DNA from: Capitulum mitella
Taxonomy: Eukaryota > Arthropoda > Thecostraca > Pollicipedomorpha > Pollicipedidae
Assembly: GCA_030062745.1 (NCBI GenBank)
Contig: CP099846.1
Location: forward strand, 496,001-560,000
Direction of reading: 5' to 3'
Length of the DNA: 64,000 nucleotides
Under the pieces are notes generated by a model. That model saw nothing but the letters and a program-made list of their open reading frames with translations. It did not search any database and was not told where the DNA came from. Positions within the stretch are counted from its first letter, which is position 1. Each line of letters begins with the position of its first letter. The translations under genes were made by a program, and so were the position numbers. This document shows positions 1-11,640 of the stretch, piece after piece.

Positions 1-49
1 ATCATTTAAATTCACTGTATTTGAAAAATTTCATTTTATAGCTATTGCG

Positions 50-570
50 ATATAGGGTATGCGCATCGACATTTTAGGTCATAGCTCCGTGACCCGACCT
101 AATATCAATCTGAAACTTGGTACACAAGTAGAGGGTATTGTACTACGTCATGTATAAATCGGGTTTAGCATGTAAAAAAACGGTGCCGAAATTATTGCAA
201 AAAACAAATTTTGACTTTCGACCTTGACCTGACCTTGTAAAGTGACCTCAGATAAACAAAATTACAACTGCACATTGCCCAACTATTTAGCTGAACATCC
301 ATTTAATGTTTTAAGTTCTATCTTAAAAACCCTGTTTTCGGCAGACATTTTCCTTTTACTCTTAAGATGGCCAAAAATGGCCTGAGGTGCCTCCCAAAAA
401 CGTTGCCTGGCTCCGCCCCTGAGTAAAACAGAATTTTGGGATTTTGTGACGGCGCGTAGGAAGAATAGCTAGAAAAAGTGACCAAGTTTCGTGAAGCTGC
501 GTTAAAAAGCCTGGAATTGGCAAGCAAAAAACCCGAGGGAGGGCAGATTCAGCCCCCCCTGCCGGGAATA
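50..570 (+). repeat. 0.5-kb dispersed repeat, copy 1
   Basis: Shares with 1722-2249 the ordered words GGTCATAGCTCCGTGACCC, CACAAGTAGAGGG, TTGACTTT.GACCTTGACCT, GCCAAAAATGGC.TGAGGTGC and AAGTTTCGTGAAGCTGCG. Non-coding. Confidence 0.9.
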
Positions 571-710
571 GGGTTACGCTATACCTCCATGGCTTTAACG
601 TACCCGCTGTTTTTATCACAGCCCATCCACAATATCTCGCTTTGAGATGACTAACTAGGGTCTATCTTACTATGCTACTGTCTTCTTCTTCCAAAGTATA
701 ATCTTAATCT

Positions 711-763
<53 letters not shown>

Positions 764-1721
764 ATATAAAATCTTACTGACTTCCAAAGTATAATTGCCT
801 CACATGGTTACGAGACGACATGTCACATTTGAACAAAACACATGCAGCCTGGTGCCAATTAATGCACGGAACGGCAGTAAGAAAGATGATACTGTGCTGT
901 TTCGTATTCACGTGGTTATCATATCAGTATCTGCAAACCGAATTACATACCTGAAATGAAAAAAAGATCGACCATACAATTTGGGGGCTGCACCAGTGAG
1001 TATATGAGTATAGTGAAATATATTTAATACTTGCGCACACAAGACGACTGGCTACTTCATTTGTCTAAGCGTAATCAAAGACATGCACATGCGCACTGCA
1101 CAGCCGGTGGCACCACCAGCGACACCCGAGGCAACAGTCACTAATCACACCAGTATCGCTGTTCATCAACATCAATCTAGCGCTTGAGGAGAGAAAACTT
1201 TTATCACTCTTCGGTTGCGATTTCGGTCGATACGCCGCCTCTCTGCAGGGCATCCTCGATTCACGGTGACAGCTCGGTGGCAGCCGGGTCCAGGCCAGCC
1301 AGCGGCAGAAGGCGCGGGTGCAGGTACGGCACCGAACGGCATACCGGCAGCGAGGACACCAGATACATGTGGTACAGTTGGCCTTGTCATCCGCAATCAC
1401 TTGGACCGGCGAGGGTATCTGGCCGACGTCCAGTTTGCGCGGTTTGCCATACGTCCGCCCAGCGCCCTACGCGGTCCCGGGGGCGTCTGGCTGAACGCGC
1501 TCAGCGGTGGGGGATAAGCATTTCCCGGCCCAGGCGGCGCCACCATCCCCGGCATCGACGATGGAGGTGTAACGGGTTGCATTTTGGCTCTTTATTGCAG
1601 GCATACGAGAATTCAAAATATTTTACATCCCGGCTTCTGAGACGCATTTAAATGCACTTCATGTGCATTTAATATTGTCTGTAAATGTTTTCAACCATTT
1701 GGATCCACTTTATTTCAAAAA
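571..1721. other. Gene-free stretch between the two repeat copies
   Basis: Apart from the AT microsatellite it holds unique sequence; 1050-1580 is GC-rich and gives overlapping open frames on both strands without family resemblance. No gene seen. Confidence 0.5.
713..760. repeat. (AT)n microsatellite
   Basis: About 18 AT units followed by ATGTATATATATAATAT. Confidence 0.95.
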
Positions 1722-2249
1722 CTAGGGTACGCGCACGGACATTTTAGATCATAGCTCCGTGACCCAACCTGATATCAAGCTGAAACTTGCTACACAAGTA
1801 GAGGGCACCCTTGTACGCCATATATATTCTGGGTTTGGCATTTCAAGAAACGGCGCCGAAATTATTGGGAAAAAACAAATTTTGACTTTGGACCTTGACC
1901 TCACCTTGCAAAATGACATCACATGAACAAAATTACATCTGCACATTAACCAACTAATAAGCTATGCATCCACATAACGCTTTAAGTTCTATTTTTAAAA
2001 CTCTGCTTTTAGCAGACATTTCCCTTTTACCCTCAACATGGCCAAAAATGGCTTGAGGTGCCTCCCAAAAACGTTACCTGGCTCCGCCCCTCAGCAAAAT
2101 AGAACTTTGAAATTCCGTCACGGCACGTAGAACGAATAGCTTGGAAAAGTGACCAAGTTTCGTGAAGCTGCGTTAAAAAGCCTGGCATTCGCAAGCAAAA
2201 AACCCGAGGGGGGAGGATTTAGCCCTCTCTGCCGGGAATAGGGTTAGGC
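1722..2249 (+). repeat. 0.5-kb dispersed repeat, copy 2 (direct)
   Basis: Same orientation as copy 1, about 1.67 kb away. It ends in GCCGGGAATAGGGTTAGGCT, where the 276-bp tandem duplication begins. Confidence 0.9.
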
Positions 2250-2772
2250 TGTAAAACGCGTTTTTAATTCTCCTAGGGGGTTTTGACCCCTTAGATTTCA
2301 ATGGCCCATAGGGTTTCTTCAGCCAGATTGATGGGCTTGTGTCGGTGGTTTAAGGTGCCAATTTTGGAGAAAATCGTAGGGGCCGCCCCATTGACATGAT
2401 TTTTTCGATCGTCTATAACTTTCCCCATAGACAAGGTAGGTGATTTTTCTTTGCACAGTTGTGTTTGGGTTAACGAGTGCTTTCATTTGATGTGTCATTC
2501 GGCCTATGCGTGGCGCTGTTTAAGCTGTAAAACTCGTGTTTAATTTTCCCAGGGGGTTTTGACCCCTTAGATTTCAATGGCCCATAGGGTTTCTTCAGCC
2601 AGATTGATGGGCTTGTGTCGGTAGTTTAAGGTGCCAATTTTGGAGAAAATCGTAGGGGCCGCCCCATTGACATGATTTTTTCGATCGTCTATAACTTTCC
2701 CCATAGACAAGGTAGGTGATTTTTCTTTGCACAGTTGTGTTTGGGTTAACGAGTGCTTTCATTTGATGTGTG
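2248..2772 (+). repeat. 276-bp tandem duplication
   Basis: GCTGTAAAAC.CG..TTTAATT at 2248 restarts at 2524, and the following roughly 240 bases are nearly identical (one change seen after GTGTCGGT). The high identity indicates a recent duplication. No ORF runs through it with a recognisable product. Confidence 0.92.
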
Positions 2773-3320
2773 GCAAAGCCAGGTTTCTCAAGTTCTGTGG
2801 GAGTTATCGGCCCGTAAAGGGAATTCCCTACCGAATCTGGGCTGGGCCGAATCTGGGCTGAATGTGGGCTGTCTTCCGTTACATCACGTGATCTTATGAT
2901 AGGTTTCAGTTTTAATGAAGCATGTTTCCACAACGTCCAACCCGGCCTCGTGCACCTCAGGCGGTACCCAGAGCCCCCGTCCACTCTAATCCTGTCCAGC
3001 CGTGGCCGTGTCCGCGCCGGCTTAGTCCACCTGCGGCAGTGCCTGGAGGCCCTGTCCGCTTAAAACGGCGCCAAAAGGCCCCGTCTACCCTCACACTGTC
3101 CACCTGTCCCGTGTCCACCCCAACCCTCGCGTCCACCTGAGGTGACGACCGGTTGCTGAGCCTGTCCAGGCTGGGCCTGATGGCCGGCGGAGGTGCCGGA
3201 TAGACGGAGCTGGCGGTGTTCGGGCCAGATAAGTCGCGGTACTAGGCACGCGCCCCGCGACGGCTGCCAGCTCCGCCCAGCAGGTGGTGCCCGTCAACAG
3301 ACTGAGTCACGCCCGCGCAG
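2773..3320. other. Transition into the GC-rich block
   Basis: From about 2910 the sequence turns GC- and CpG-rich. Degenerate words CCTGTCCACC and GTGTCC recur at 2990-3140 in an irregular short array. No gene seen. Confidence 0.4.
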
Positions 3321-3690
3321 CGCAGCCGCCGGCAGACCCAACAGCTGGACCATTCAGGTCCGCACTGCAGCGCAGCCGACGGCCGACCCAACAGCTGGAT
3401 CATTCAGGTCCGCACTGCAGCGCAGCCGCCAGCAGACCCAACAGCTGGACCATTCAGGTCCGCACTGCAGCGCAGCCGCCGGCAGACCCAACAGCTGGAT
3501 CATTCAGGTCCGCACTGCAGCGCAGCCGCCAGCAGACCCAACAGCTGGACCATTCAGGTCCGCACAGCAGCGCAGCCGCAAGCAGACCCAACAGCTGGAT
3601 CATTCAGGTCCGCACAGCAGCGCAGCCGCCAGCAGACCCAACAGCTGGATCATTCAGGTCCGCACAGCAGCGCAGCCGCCTGCTGCGACG
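3321..3690 (+). repeat. 50-bp minisatellite, seven copies
   Basis: Unit starts CGCAGCCGCC(A/G)GCAGACC at 3321, 3371, 3421, 3471, 3521, 3571, 3621 and a partial at 3671. Each unit has CAACAGCTGGA and the inverted repeat GGACC-ATTCA-GGTCC (GGATC in alternate units). The open frames through it are periodic by-products. Confidence 0.95.
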
Positions 3691-4496
3691 CACTGAGACC
3701 TGCGGCCATCAGAGGGTCGGTCTGCTGTCCTACCACTGACTACAGGGTACGGCAGTGCCACCAGTGGCGACGCAGCTGCGGGCGGAGTAGTACTGTTATT
3801 CTGCCAATGACAGAGGGTAGAGCAGTACCGATTGTGGTGGTACAACTGCGGGCGGACTCTAATAAAATTTTTCATCGGCTAGAAACAGGCCACTGATGCG
3901 ACTGTTTCAGAGAATGGCTTTTTAGCACACAATCGGCGAGAGAAATCAGCGGGGTTTTCGTTTCGTCCCAGATCGTTTCTTTGTCGATTCACTATTCCAC
4001 GATTCAGCACGTCCTTGACGATAAAAAATAAATAAAACGCAACAAGATCAAACGGTAGTTTCTCCCGGAGATGGCGATAGCATACGTATTCAAATTTCAT
4101 GTGTCAAGAACATTCGACATGTTCAAAATATACCAGATGCGGTCTGATTTCACGGGTATTTTGGGGGGCACATACCGTCAGCGTGGTGACGGGCGATGTT
4201 CCCCGCGACCCACTTGCTCGTCGGACCGTCACATGGTCGACGTACAACCGGCCCGAGACCGATCACAAAACATCCACCTATTGAAAACGTCGGGGTAACA
4301 ATTCCGGACCCCCGCGCTACTGGGCTGTTCCGGCTAGACAACACAGAACACTTTGTCACGGAAAAGCGTGCTGTCACGGAACTGCGTACATGGTAACGTG
4401 CACTGGCCCCGCCAGACAGGGGGCAGTGGACACCGCGCAAGGTGAAGCCGACGTCCAGTCGGCCGCTATCGCAGCCGACAGATTCCAGACGAGCAG
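3691..4496. other. Gene-free stretch
   Basis: GC-rich at its edges with an AT-richer middle (3850-4150). No recognisable coding or RNA feature. Confidence 0.4.
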
Positions 4497-4700
4497 ACGA
4501 CCGGCAGTCGCGAGTCTTCCCCTCCGGCCGGGCAGACGGGAGCCTCCCTCCCTCCAGCCGGGCAGACGGAAGCCTCCAGTCTCTCCGGCAGGGCAGACAG
4601 CAGCCACCAGTCCCTCCAGCCGGGCACACGGGAGCCTCCCTCCCTCCGGCAGGGCAGACGGCAGCCTCCCCTCCCTCCGACAGGGCAGACGGACTCCAAA
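4497..4700 (+). repeat. About 30-bp minisatellite, six to seven copies
   Basis: Degenerate unit CCTCCAGCCGGGCAGACGGG followed by AGCCTCCCTC. The overlapping open frames on both strands here arise from it. Confidence 0.85.
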
Positions 4701-4984
4701 CGCCGGCGGACACAGCTCGCCGTCCCGCCCCGCTCGCGGCTTCCACAGTTTTCGCGGCTTCCACGGCGACCCGCGGCCACCACCGGCAGAGTCCGAGCAG
4801 CGCGAGCGTGCCCACCAGCGACCCCGGGCGCTGCCGGTGTGCCGCCCGGACTGAGCCTCACGCGGCCGGACGGACGGCGGCCCGGCTGGCGGGGTCACCT
4901 ACGGCTGACCCGGGACGCTTTCACGGCCGGCGGCCAGCCCAGACAGCCGAGCCCACCGGCTCGGCAGCCAGATCCCCATTATAA

Positions 4985-5440
4985 CAAAGTTACATACTCC
5001 TGGTCCCTGTGCATAAGATATGAGGTACTCCTGGCCTCCGTTCACGAGGAAGCTCGTAACTCCGGTTTTTCGTACACAAGGCAGCCCGGTACTCCTGGTC
5101 TCCGTGCACACGGCAGCCCAGTACTCCTGATCTTCGACCACAAGACCGCCCGGTACTCCTGGCCTCTGTTCGCAAGGCAGCTTGTTACTTCAGATTTTCG
5201 TACACATGGCAGCCCGGTACTCCTGGTCTCCGTACCTAGCACAACCCGGTACTACTGATCTCCGTACACAAGGCAACTTGGTATTCCTGATCTCCGACAC
5301 CAGACAGCCCGGTACTCCTGATCTCCGTACACAAGACAGCCCGGTTCTCCTGATCTCCGTGCATAAGGCAGCCCGGTACTCCTGCTTTCCGCACATAAGA
5401 CAGTCCGGTGCTCCTAATTTCCGTACACCAGGCAGTGACA
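4985..5440 (+). repeat. 32-bp minisatellite, about 14 copies
   Basis: Unit CAGCCCGGTACTCCTGATCT followed by CCGTACACAAGG; consecutive copies at 5300-5400 are exactly 32 bp apart, earlier ones more diverged. Two GTAC words per unit are self-complementary. Confidence 0.9.
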
Positions 5441-6875
5441 TACTCCCTACTGCCGTAAATACGCAGCAAGAACCTGCACAGCTGCCTAAACGGACGTCTT
5501 CAGAACACTTCAGCCATCTCGTCCGTTCTAACACGTCACGGGGTCGGCCTGGAAAAATACCCAGCTGGGAGCTGAGGTAACTCGGTCCAATCAATGATGG
5601 CGTCCGATCCAAAAAGTTCTCCTAATGCCTACGTGTTAACGGGCCCCGGTGCACTTTGTCGCGATACGTCTGGTGATCAGGCAATACTCTATTCATAGCG
5701 ATGGAAGAGTAACTCGAACAATACTCCCGAGGCGGTGGCACGCGAGTCTGGCGAACGGAACGCTGGGCCGCCGTCAGACTGCTGTCAGCTCCGGGGGGGG
5801 AATGTGTCATGAGCTTCTAGTCCATTCGTGCTGATGGCACGGAGTGAGCGAAGCCAGCAGCTGCCCCACCAGACCAGGCACGTTTTGTTTGCACCGCCAG
5901 CAGCGCGCGCGCGTGTGTTGTTGGACGGCAGTGTTCAAGGCCTCAGCCTTACAAACTTCACGACGCCCTCGCCTAAACAGCAGGCCGTTCGGCGGTAGCT
6001 TATCCGCTCAGACACAACAAACAGGCCCGACTAACGAGATACAACTGTCCGCTTCCTCCAGCACCCGGAGCGGCGGCCGGCCGCTCTCGGTCAGCTGAGC
6101 GGAGGTGTGCCGGATTATCGAGTCCGTCCCGGACGACCCCCGCAAAGAAAGCCAAATAAGTCGGTGTCCAGGAAACAGCGGATAGCCTTCGCCGAGCGAC
6201 AACAGCGCGTCCCGGCTGGGCGCAGGCCGGCGGCGGCGCGCCGCCACCAGCCCCAGGTCGGACCAGGGCGAACACGTCAGACGACGCCGCCGAGACTAGG
6301 CGCGCATCACTCCTTCCCCGCGTCGACTGGAGAGACCTCTCGCTGTGTCTCCGCGCCGACCGTCAGGCAGCAGCCTGACTCACCTGTCAATGTACGGCCT
6401 ACGTCACTCGGACGTTCCGGCCGCCGCTCCAGCGCCCGGTGTCCGGGCTCGTGCTGCGCAGCGCCGAGGCGGCCTCTCACGGTCCGTGTTCGGCCCGGTC
6501 CAGTCGCGTCAAGCCTCGGTCGAGCGGCGGACCGTCGCCGGCCGCATCTCCCTGGACCGCGCGGCGGCTCTCCGGTGAGATGGCCCGGCGCTGGTCGCAG
6601 CTGCAGCCCCGCTGCTGGCGTTCAGACGGCGCGGCGCCTGGCTTGGCGCGGTCAGACCCGGTCAGCTCCCGCACCCGCGCACGCCGACGCCCGGAGCGCG
6701 ACTGCCGGCCGACGGCCAGCTGACTGGGCCGAGGGCGCAGGCGCCGCCGCCGCGCCGCCTCGGCGGTCGGCTGACCGGCCAGGAGCCACCACACCGCGAA
6801 CACCGGAGCCCAGCTTCACCAACCGGCCCGCAGGAGCTCGGCCGACACAGCGGAGCTCCTCACAGAGCCACCGCG
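5441..6875. other. CpG-rich stretch without a recognised gene
   Basis: Very CpG-rich from 5850. Long open frames on both strands reflect low stop-codon density. It may be promoter DNA for the small candidate exon at 6876. Confidence 0.4.
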
Positions 6876-6911
6876 ATGGGGGAGCATCTCCGCTCGGAGC
6901 CAAACCGGCAG
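6876..6911 (+). CDS. Candidate first coding exon of an unidentified gene
   Basis: An ATG in good context (CCGCGATGG) opens 12 codons (MGEHLRSEPNRQ) ending at CAG directly before GTAAGTACG, a perfect donor. The upstream 1 kb is CpG-rich like an invertebrate promoter or CpG island. No downstream exon could be tied to it, so this is a short-motif inference only. Confidence 0.25.
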
Positions 6912-7640
6912 GTAAGTACGTTTAGGCTGGTGTTCATCAGAGCTTCGGTACAAAAAGTGGGTCAACGCATAACGCAAATGAGATTTCTTCTTCTGAAGGG
7001 AACCAGTATGATGTTTCACGTTCCTCCCAAAATGTCAGTGAGGCAACAAATCGGAATGAGCGATCCAGAACAAAGCAGTTAATGGTCCCCTTCGAAAACC
7101 AGTTCTTTTTCAGCCACAGGACAACAAACGGCTAAACACACAACCTTTTCTCCATACGCCTTTCTCCTGTTTCGCGTCTATTTCGCCTTTTCTTAAAACG
7201 ACCTAACAGACGGCTTAAAACACACTTCCTTGCTCTACCATACTGCTCTGTCATCTATGCAGCCAGCTCGGAAAATAATCACATCCATCTCCGCAGGCCA
7301 GCTGTTCTGACCAATCGTCTGTTCCACTGACGACTGGTCAGACGTTCGTCAAGACACTGACGAGCGCAATGAGCGTGCTGCAGCAACTGCCGACTTCACA
7401 ACGTCCTCACACCCCATGCCAATACAAACGTGACGTCCATCGGCGACGCCCGGCCATGCGACGTCTCTTGCCGTGCAAACAAGCCGAGACTTACGGGAAT
7501 GCGATACGTCCGGAGACGAACGTCGCAAATGGGGTTTTCCTTGCCTATCAGGGCACGTCCGGCGGACAGCGACGGTGCCGCCTGACGGAGGAACAGCCTG
7601 CCGGTGCCGTCAGTACAGGACGGAGCATCAGCACTCCAAA
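6912..7640. other. Gene-free stretch
   Basis: Base composition drops to average after the GTAAGT donor. I find no second exon that can be tied to it and no repeat. Confidence 0.35.
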
Positions 7641-8500
7641 CAGGTCTGACGTCTGTCCGGGCAGCGGAAGGGGTCGGCCCCAGACACGTCTGGCCAGGCA
7701 GTGGGAGGTGTCCGTCCCAGACATGTCTGGTCAGGCAGTGAGAGGTGTCGGCCCCAGACACGTCTGTCCGGGAGGTGGGAGGTGTCGGCCCTAGACATGT
7801 CTGGCCAGGCAGTGAGAAGGGTCGACCCCATACACGTCTGTCCGGGCAGTGGGAGGTGTCGGTCCCAGACATGTCTGGCCAGGCAGTGAGAGGCGTCGAC
7901 CCCAGACACGTCTGTCCGGGCAGCGGGGGGTGTCGGTCCCAGACATGTCTGACCAGGCAGTGAGAGGGGTCGACCCCATACACGACTGTCCGGGCAGTGG
8001 GAGGTGTCGGTCCCAGACATGTCTGGCCAGGCAGTGAGAGGGGTCGACCCCAGACACGTCTGTCCGGGCAGTGGGAGGTGTCGGTCCCAGACATGTCTGG
8101 CCAGGCAGTGAGAGGGGTCGACCCCAGACACGTCTGTCCGGGCAGTGGGGGGTGTCGGTCCCAGACATGTCTGACCAGGCAGTGAGAGGGGTTGACCCCA
8201 TACACGACTGTCCGGGCAGTGGGAGGTGTCGGTCCCAGACATGTCTGGCCAGGCAGTGAGAGGGGTCGACCCCATACACGACTGTCCGGGCAGTGGGAGG
8301 TGTCGGTCCCAGACATGTCTGGCCAGGCAGTGAGAGGGGTCGACCCCAGACACGTCTGTCCGGGCAGCGGGAGACTGACCGACACTAGACATGTCCGAGC
8401 GAGCAGTGACAGGGGCTGGCCCCAGACACGTCTGTCCCGGCAGTGGGAGGGGTCGGCCCCAGACACATCTGTCCCGGCAGTGGGAGGGGTCGGCCCCCGA
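7640..8500 (+). repeat. Two-monomer higher-order minisatellite (37 + 37 = 74 bp)
   Basis: Monomer A, GTCTGTCCGGGCAGTGGGAG then GTGTCGGTCCCAGACAT, alternates with monomer B, GTCTGGCCAGGCAGTGAGAG then GGGTCGACCCCAGACAC. Junctions form the palindrome CCAGACATGTCTGG every 74 bp (7719, 7793, 7867 and so on, about nine copies) and a near-palindrome around ACACGT between them. About 23 monomers; divergence rises after 8370. Confidence 0.95.
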
Positions 8501-9499
8501 CAGGTGTGTCCGGCCGGTGTCGGGGGCCGCGCCCCTGACACTGGCCGGAGCGCGGTGTCGGCGAGCCTCCGGTGACGGGGCCGTGACGGCGGTCACAGCG
8601 CCGTCGCTGCCAGCTCCGATATAGCCCGGCCGTCCGGCTCGCCGCGCCGACGCCCCGCCAACAGCGGCCGAGCGCCTTACCCGGCGGCGGGTCCCGGGCC
8701 GCGGCCTGGCATTCGGCGCCCGCTGACTCATCCCGGACGCCGGACGCCGTGCCGCAGCGCACGACGCAGCCAGAATCAATTGCGGCCGAATTTCTCGCCA
8801 CCGCGCATGACGGCCATTCCCGTCCAGGCAGTGCGCCTGAGTCTGACTCCAGTCCAGTTCGCGTCTGACGTCGTTCCAGTTCAGCCGGGCCCGGCGCCGA
8901 CAGTGCGCACCACGCACGGTGAGGTCCGCTGCTGCTCGCACAGTTCCATCAGGCGGGGTCAGCGGCCGGTGCAGGCCGTCTTAATATAGCCCGACTGGGT
9001 GCCGAGCGGGCGGCTCCGACTGGCCGCAGAACGGGCAGACGGGCAGACCGGCAGACCGGCAGATCGACAGACAGCACGCAGCCCGACCAGCGCCGCATCG
9101 CGCGCGTGGCCTGGCCTGGCCGTGTTTCATGGCCAGTAACTGCCTCGTGCCGCGTTCGTCGGTGCCGCCAGCACGGCGACCCCGCGTCCCCCCGAGTGCG
9201 GACGAATCGACCCTTGTCATCCAAGACATCCCATCCAGCCTCCGAAGAGAGCTCTTCGTCCGCACCCAGGCCGTAAACAAGGTCATTACTTAAGCCAAGG
9301 GCTCCGCTCTGGCGAAGGTCGACAAAGCCCGCTCACAAGGAGCGTCTGCGACCACAACTCAGCTCACTGGACTGGGCTTGGCATACTCCGCCCATGTGCC
9401 ATTTCGAGCATTTGAACAGCAGTAATGTCGTCGGCAACACCCATGAGTGTTTAAACCCCACAATGAGTTTCGGCAATCAGCAGCCTATTAGAGGATGGC
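8501..9499. other. GC-rich gene-free stretch
   Basis: Contains a short array of GGCAGACC-like 8-9-bp units at about 9028-9075. No gene seen. Confidence 0.4.
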
Positions 9500-9585
9500 G
9501 CGGGGACGGCGAGTGTTGTGGTTACCACGCTCCGCCCCGTGACCGACAGGTTCCCAGTTCGAGTCCGGGTAGAAGCAAACCCGAG
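9500..9585 (+). mobile_element. tRNA-derived SINE head
   Basis: GGCGAGTGTTGTGGTTACCA resembles an A box, CACG..CGTG brackets an anticodon-like loop, and AGTTCGAGTCC is a B box one base off consensus. The arrangement is that of tRNA-derived SINEs rather than a working tRNA, because the acceptor stem does not close. The SINE body was not delimited. Confidence 0.45.
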
Positions 9586-9939
9586 CTTTTCGCCCTCCCC
9601 CACGACGACCGGCTCGCGAAGCTGCGACGTGAAGTGACCCTGGCAATCGACGGCGTCGATAAATGACTCACTAACCGAACTGGACACGGCGTCCAGCAAC
9701 CTGTGAAGACCAACCGTCTACCTGTACCTACTTCGGGATGCCTAGGTCACGAATTCATCAGACTTCTTCGATCGCAGACGAAATCACCCCGGCATTTCGA
9801 GCAAGGAGTGGGAGAAAACCGCATCTCACTGACCCAGGCAACGCCACGCCGCCACAGGAACGGGGCGCAGCGGCCCGAAAACGACCTCCCTTTCCGCCGT
9901 GGTCTAATTCAATCCGGTGAAATCGGTCGGCGGTGGTGC

Positions 9940-9972
9940 GGGCTCGGCTCGGCTCGGCTCGGCTCGGCTCGG
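9940..9972. repeat. (GGCTC)n short tandem repeat
   Basis: About six GGCTC units. Confidence 0.9.
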
Positions 9973-11384
9973 CGGGCGGCGCCGGCTGGCTGTGACGGCT
10001 CCGGTCGCTCCGGACCGAGCGGGCGGGGCGCCCGCTGCCTCTGCGGCGCCGCTCGGTCGCTGCGCCCAGACGGCGGCGCCGGAGCCCGCTGAAGCCGCCA
10101 CTGCCGGCCGACCCTGTCCGGACACAGCTCCAGTCGCCAGCGACGCCGGCAACCTCCCGCTGCCATACGCTGCCACGTTAGCCAACTATGCTAGTTATGG
10201 GCGCTAGTTATGGGCGGCCAGTGGTCGTATCGCCCTCAAACCCCAATTAACAACCATTAACAACGAGGTAGCGACCTGTCGCAAATGGCAACGGCCGCAC
10301 CATGCGGGTCCCGGCACGCCCATCCCATTTTCCGAACTTGACCCAAGTCCATTACGGCGCACGGGAAGAAATACATAAGATATCGTTGGCCCCAGTCTTA
10401 ACTTCCGACCCGCCGCATTGCCCCGGGACACTGACATTAACGATCAAGTCAGTAACAAACGGCTACTGTCGCAAATGTTAGGAATCTTTCGCGGCGTCGA
10501 AAAGGTGTATTCTGATGGCCATGGCCATATCCGGCAATTTTTCGGTTTCCCTCCAAGGTGGCACCAGCTCGCAACCCTGCAGGCTGGCCATCACCCTTCG
10601 CCCGCCCGGGGTGTGCTGCGTGAGCCGACGGCGCTGTCTCGGGGAGGCACCATCAGACGGTGCCGTCACGAGGCGGCCACCGTCAGTCGGCCGGGGCTCC
10701 GCAGAGGGCGGCCCGCACCAGAGCTCGGTTTGATCGATCAGCTGGCCCGGCCCCCGGTCCCCGGGAATGGCGACATAGGGCTCAGCCGGCCGCGTGGCGT
10801 CGTACTGCTGGCATGGAGCTGGACTGGTCAAATCAAACGACCGGCGGCATAAAGCTGTACCGGTCATATGGCGTTACACCGGTGATACGGATCTCAATCA
10901 CGCACATGGAACTGAACCGGTAACAAGAGACTCGCTCGTTACCAGCCACGTGGAGCTGAAGCTGTAAAAACACACATGACGCGTTTTACATAAGCCCATT
11001 CTTTATGTCTCCGTGGACGGATGTTTGGGACGTTTGCCAAGCACGACAGGAATCTCCTGAAGACAAACGGAATGGCGACCACAGGCAGCTGGGTCCGGAC
11101 GATGATCTAACCTGTCCTTGTCTCAGCAGTCTCAAGGACGTCCCTGGTCGAGTCCTGGCCGCTACACCCACTACGGAAACAGAACCTGCCGACAGTAATG
11201 TCACATCTAACTCAGGTCTGAAACGCCACCGACCACTATCAAATGTAATTGCCGTTTTTGAGTGGACCACACGTTATTGGACCAGACTTTACCGGACGGT
11301 GGTGGGCACGTACACGTCCCTGCAGTGCAGTGCCCGCAGCCTCTCTGGAACGCCGTCTAAGACCATGGTCCTATGGAGAGAACC
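9973..11384. other. GC-rich stretch with no recognised gene
   Basis: Holds a 16-bp direct duplication around GCTAGTTATGGGC (10192-10217) and loose ACCGGT-containing words at 10840-10920. No gene seen. Confidence 0.4.
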
Positions 11385-11640
11385 CAGGTGACTGTATCTG
11401 ATGATCTGACCCTCTGAGGTCACGACCCAGGAGATTGCATCTGATGATGACCCTCTGAGGACAGGACCCAGGTGTCTGCGCCAAACCGTCTAGGCCTCTG
11501 AGGTCAAGACCCTGGCGTCTGTGTGTGACGACATGACCATGTGAAGCAGGACCCAGTTGTCTGCGTCTAATGATCTAGCCCTCTGAGGACAAGACCTTGG
11601 TGTGTGTATGACGACATGACCATCTGAGGACAGGGCCATG
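11385..11640 (+). repeat. Degenerate minisatellite, about five copies of 50-60 bp
   Basis: Words CCCTCTGAGG.CA.GACCC.GG and GTCTG.GT...TGA recur with variable spacing. Old and eroded. Confidence 0.65.

Noticed and set aside
3193..3739. Two overlapping plus-strand frames of 151 and 167 codons
   Set aside because: Both read the 50-bp minisatellite in different registers.
6107..6925. Open frame of 272 codons in CpG-rich DNA
   Set aside because: Arg, Pro and Ala-rich composition typical of translated GC-rich non-coding DNA, with long overlapping frames on both strands and no domain.
7396..8941. Open frames of 381 and 437 codons on the minus strand
   Set aside because: They run through the 37/74-bp array. 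The period is not a multiple of three and several frames are open at once, so openness comes from the repeat, not selection.
11400..11470. Repeated CTGATGA words suggesting hammerhead ribozymes
   Set aside because: No following GAAA core or flanking stems in register; they belong to a degenerate minisatellite.
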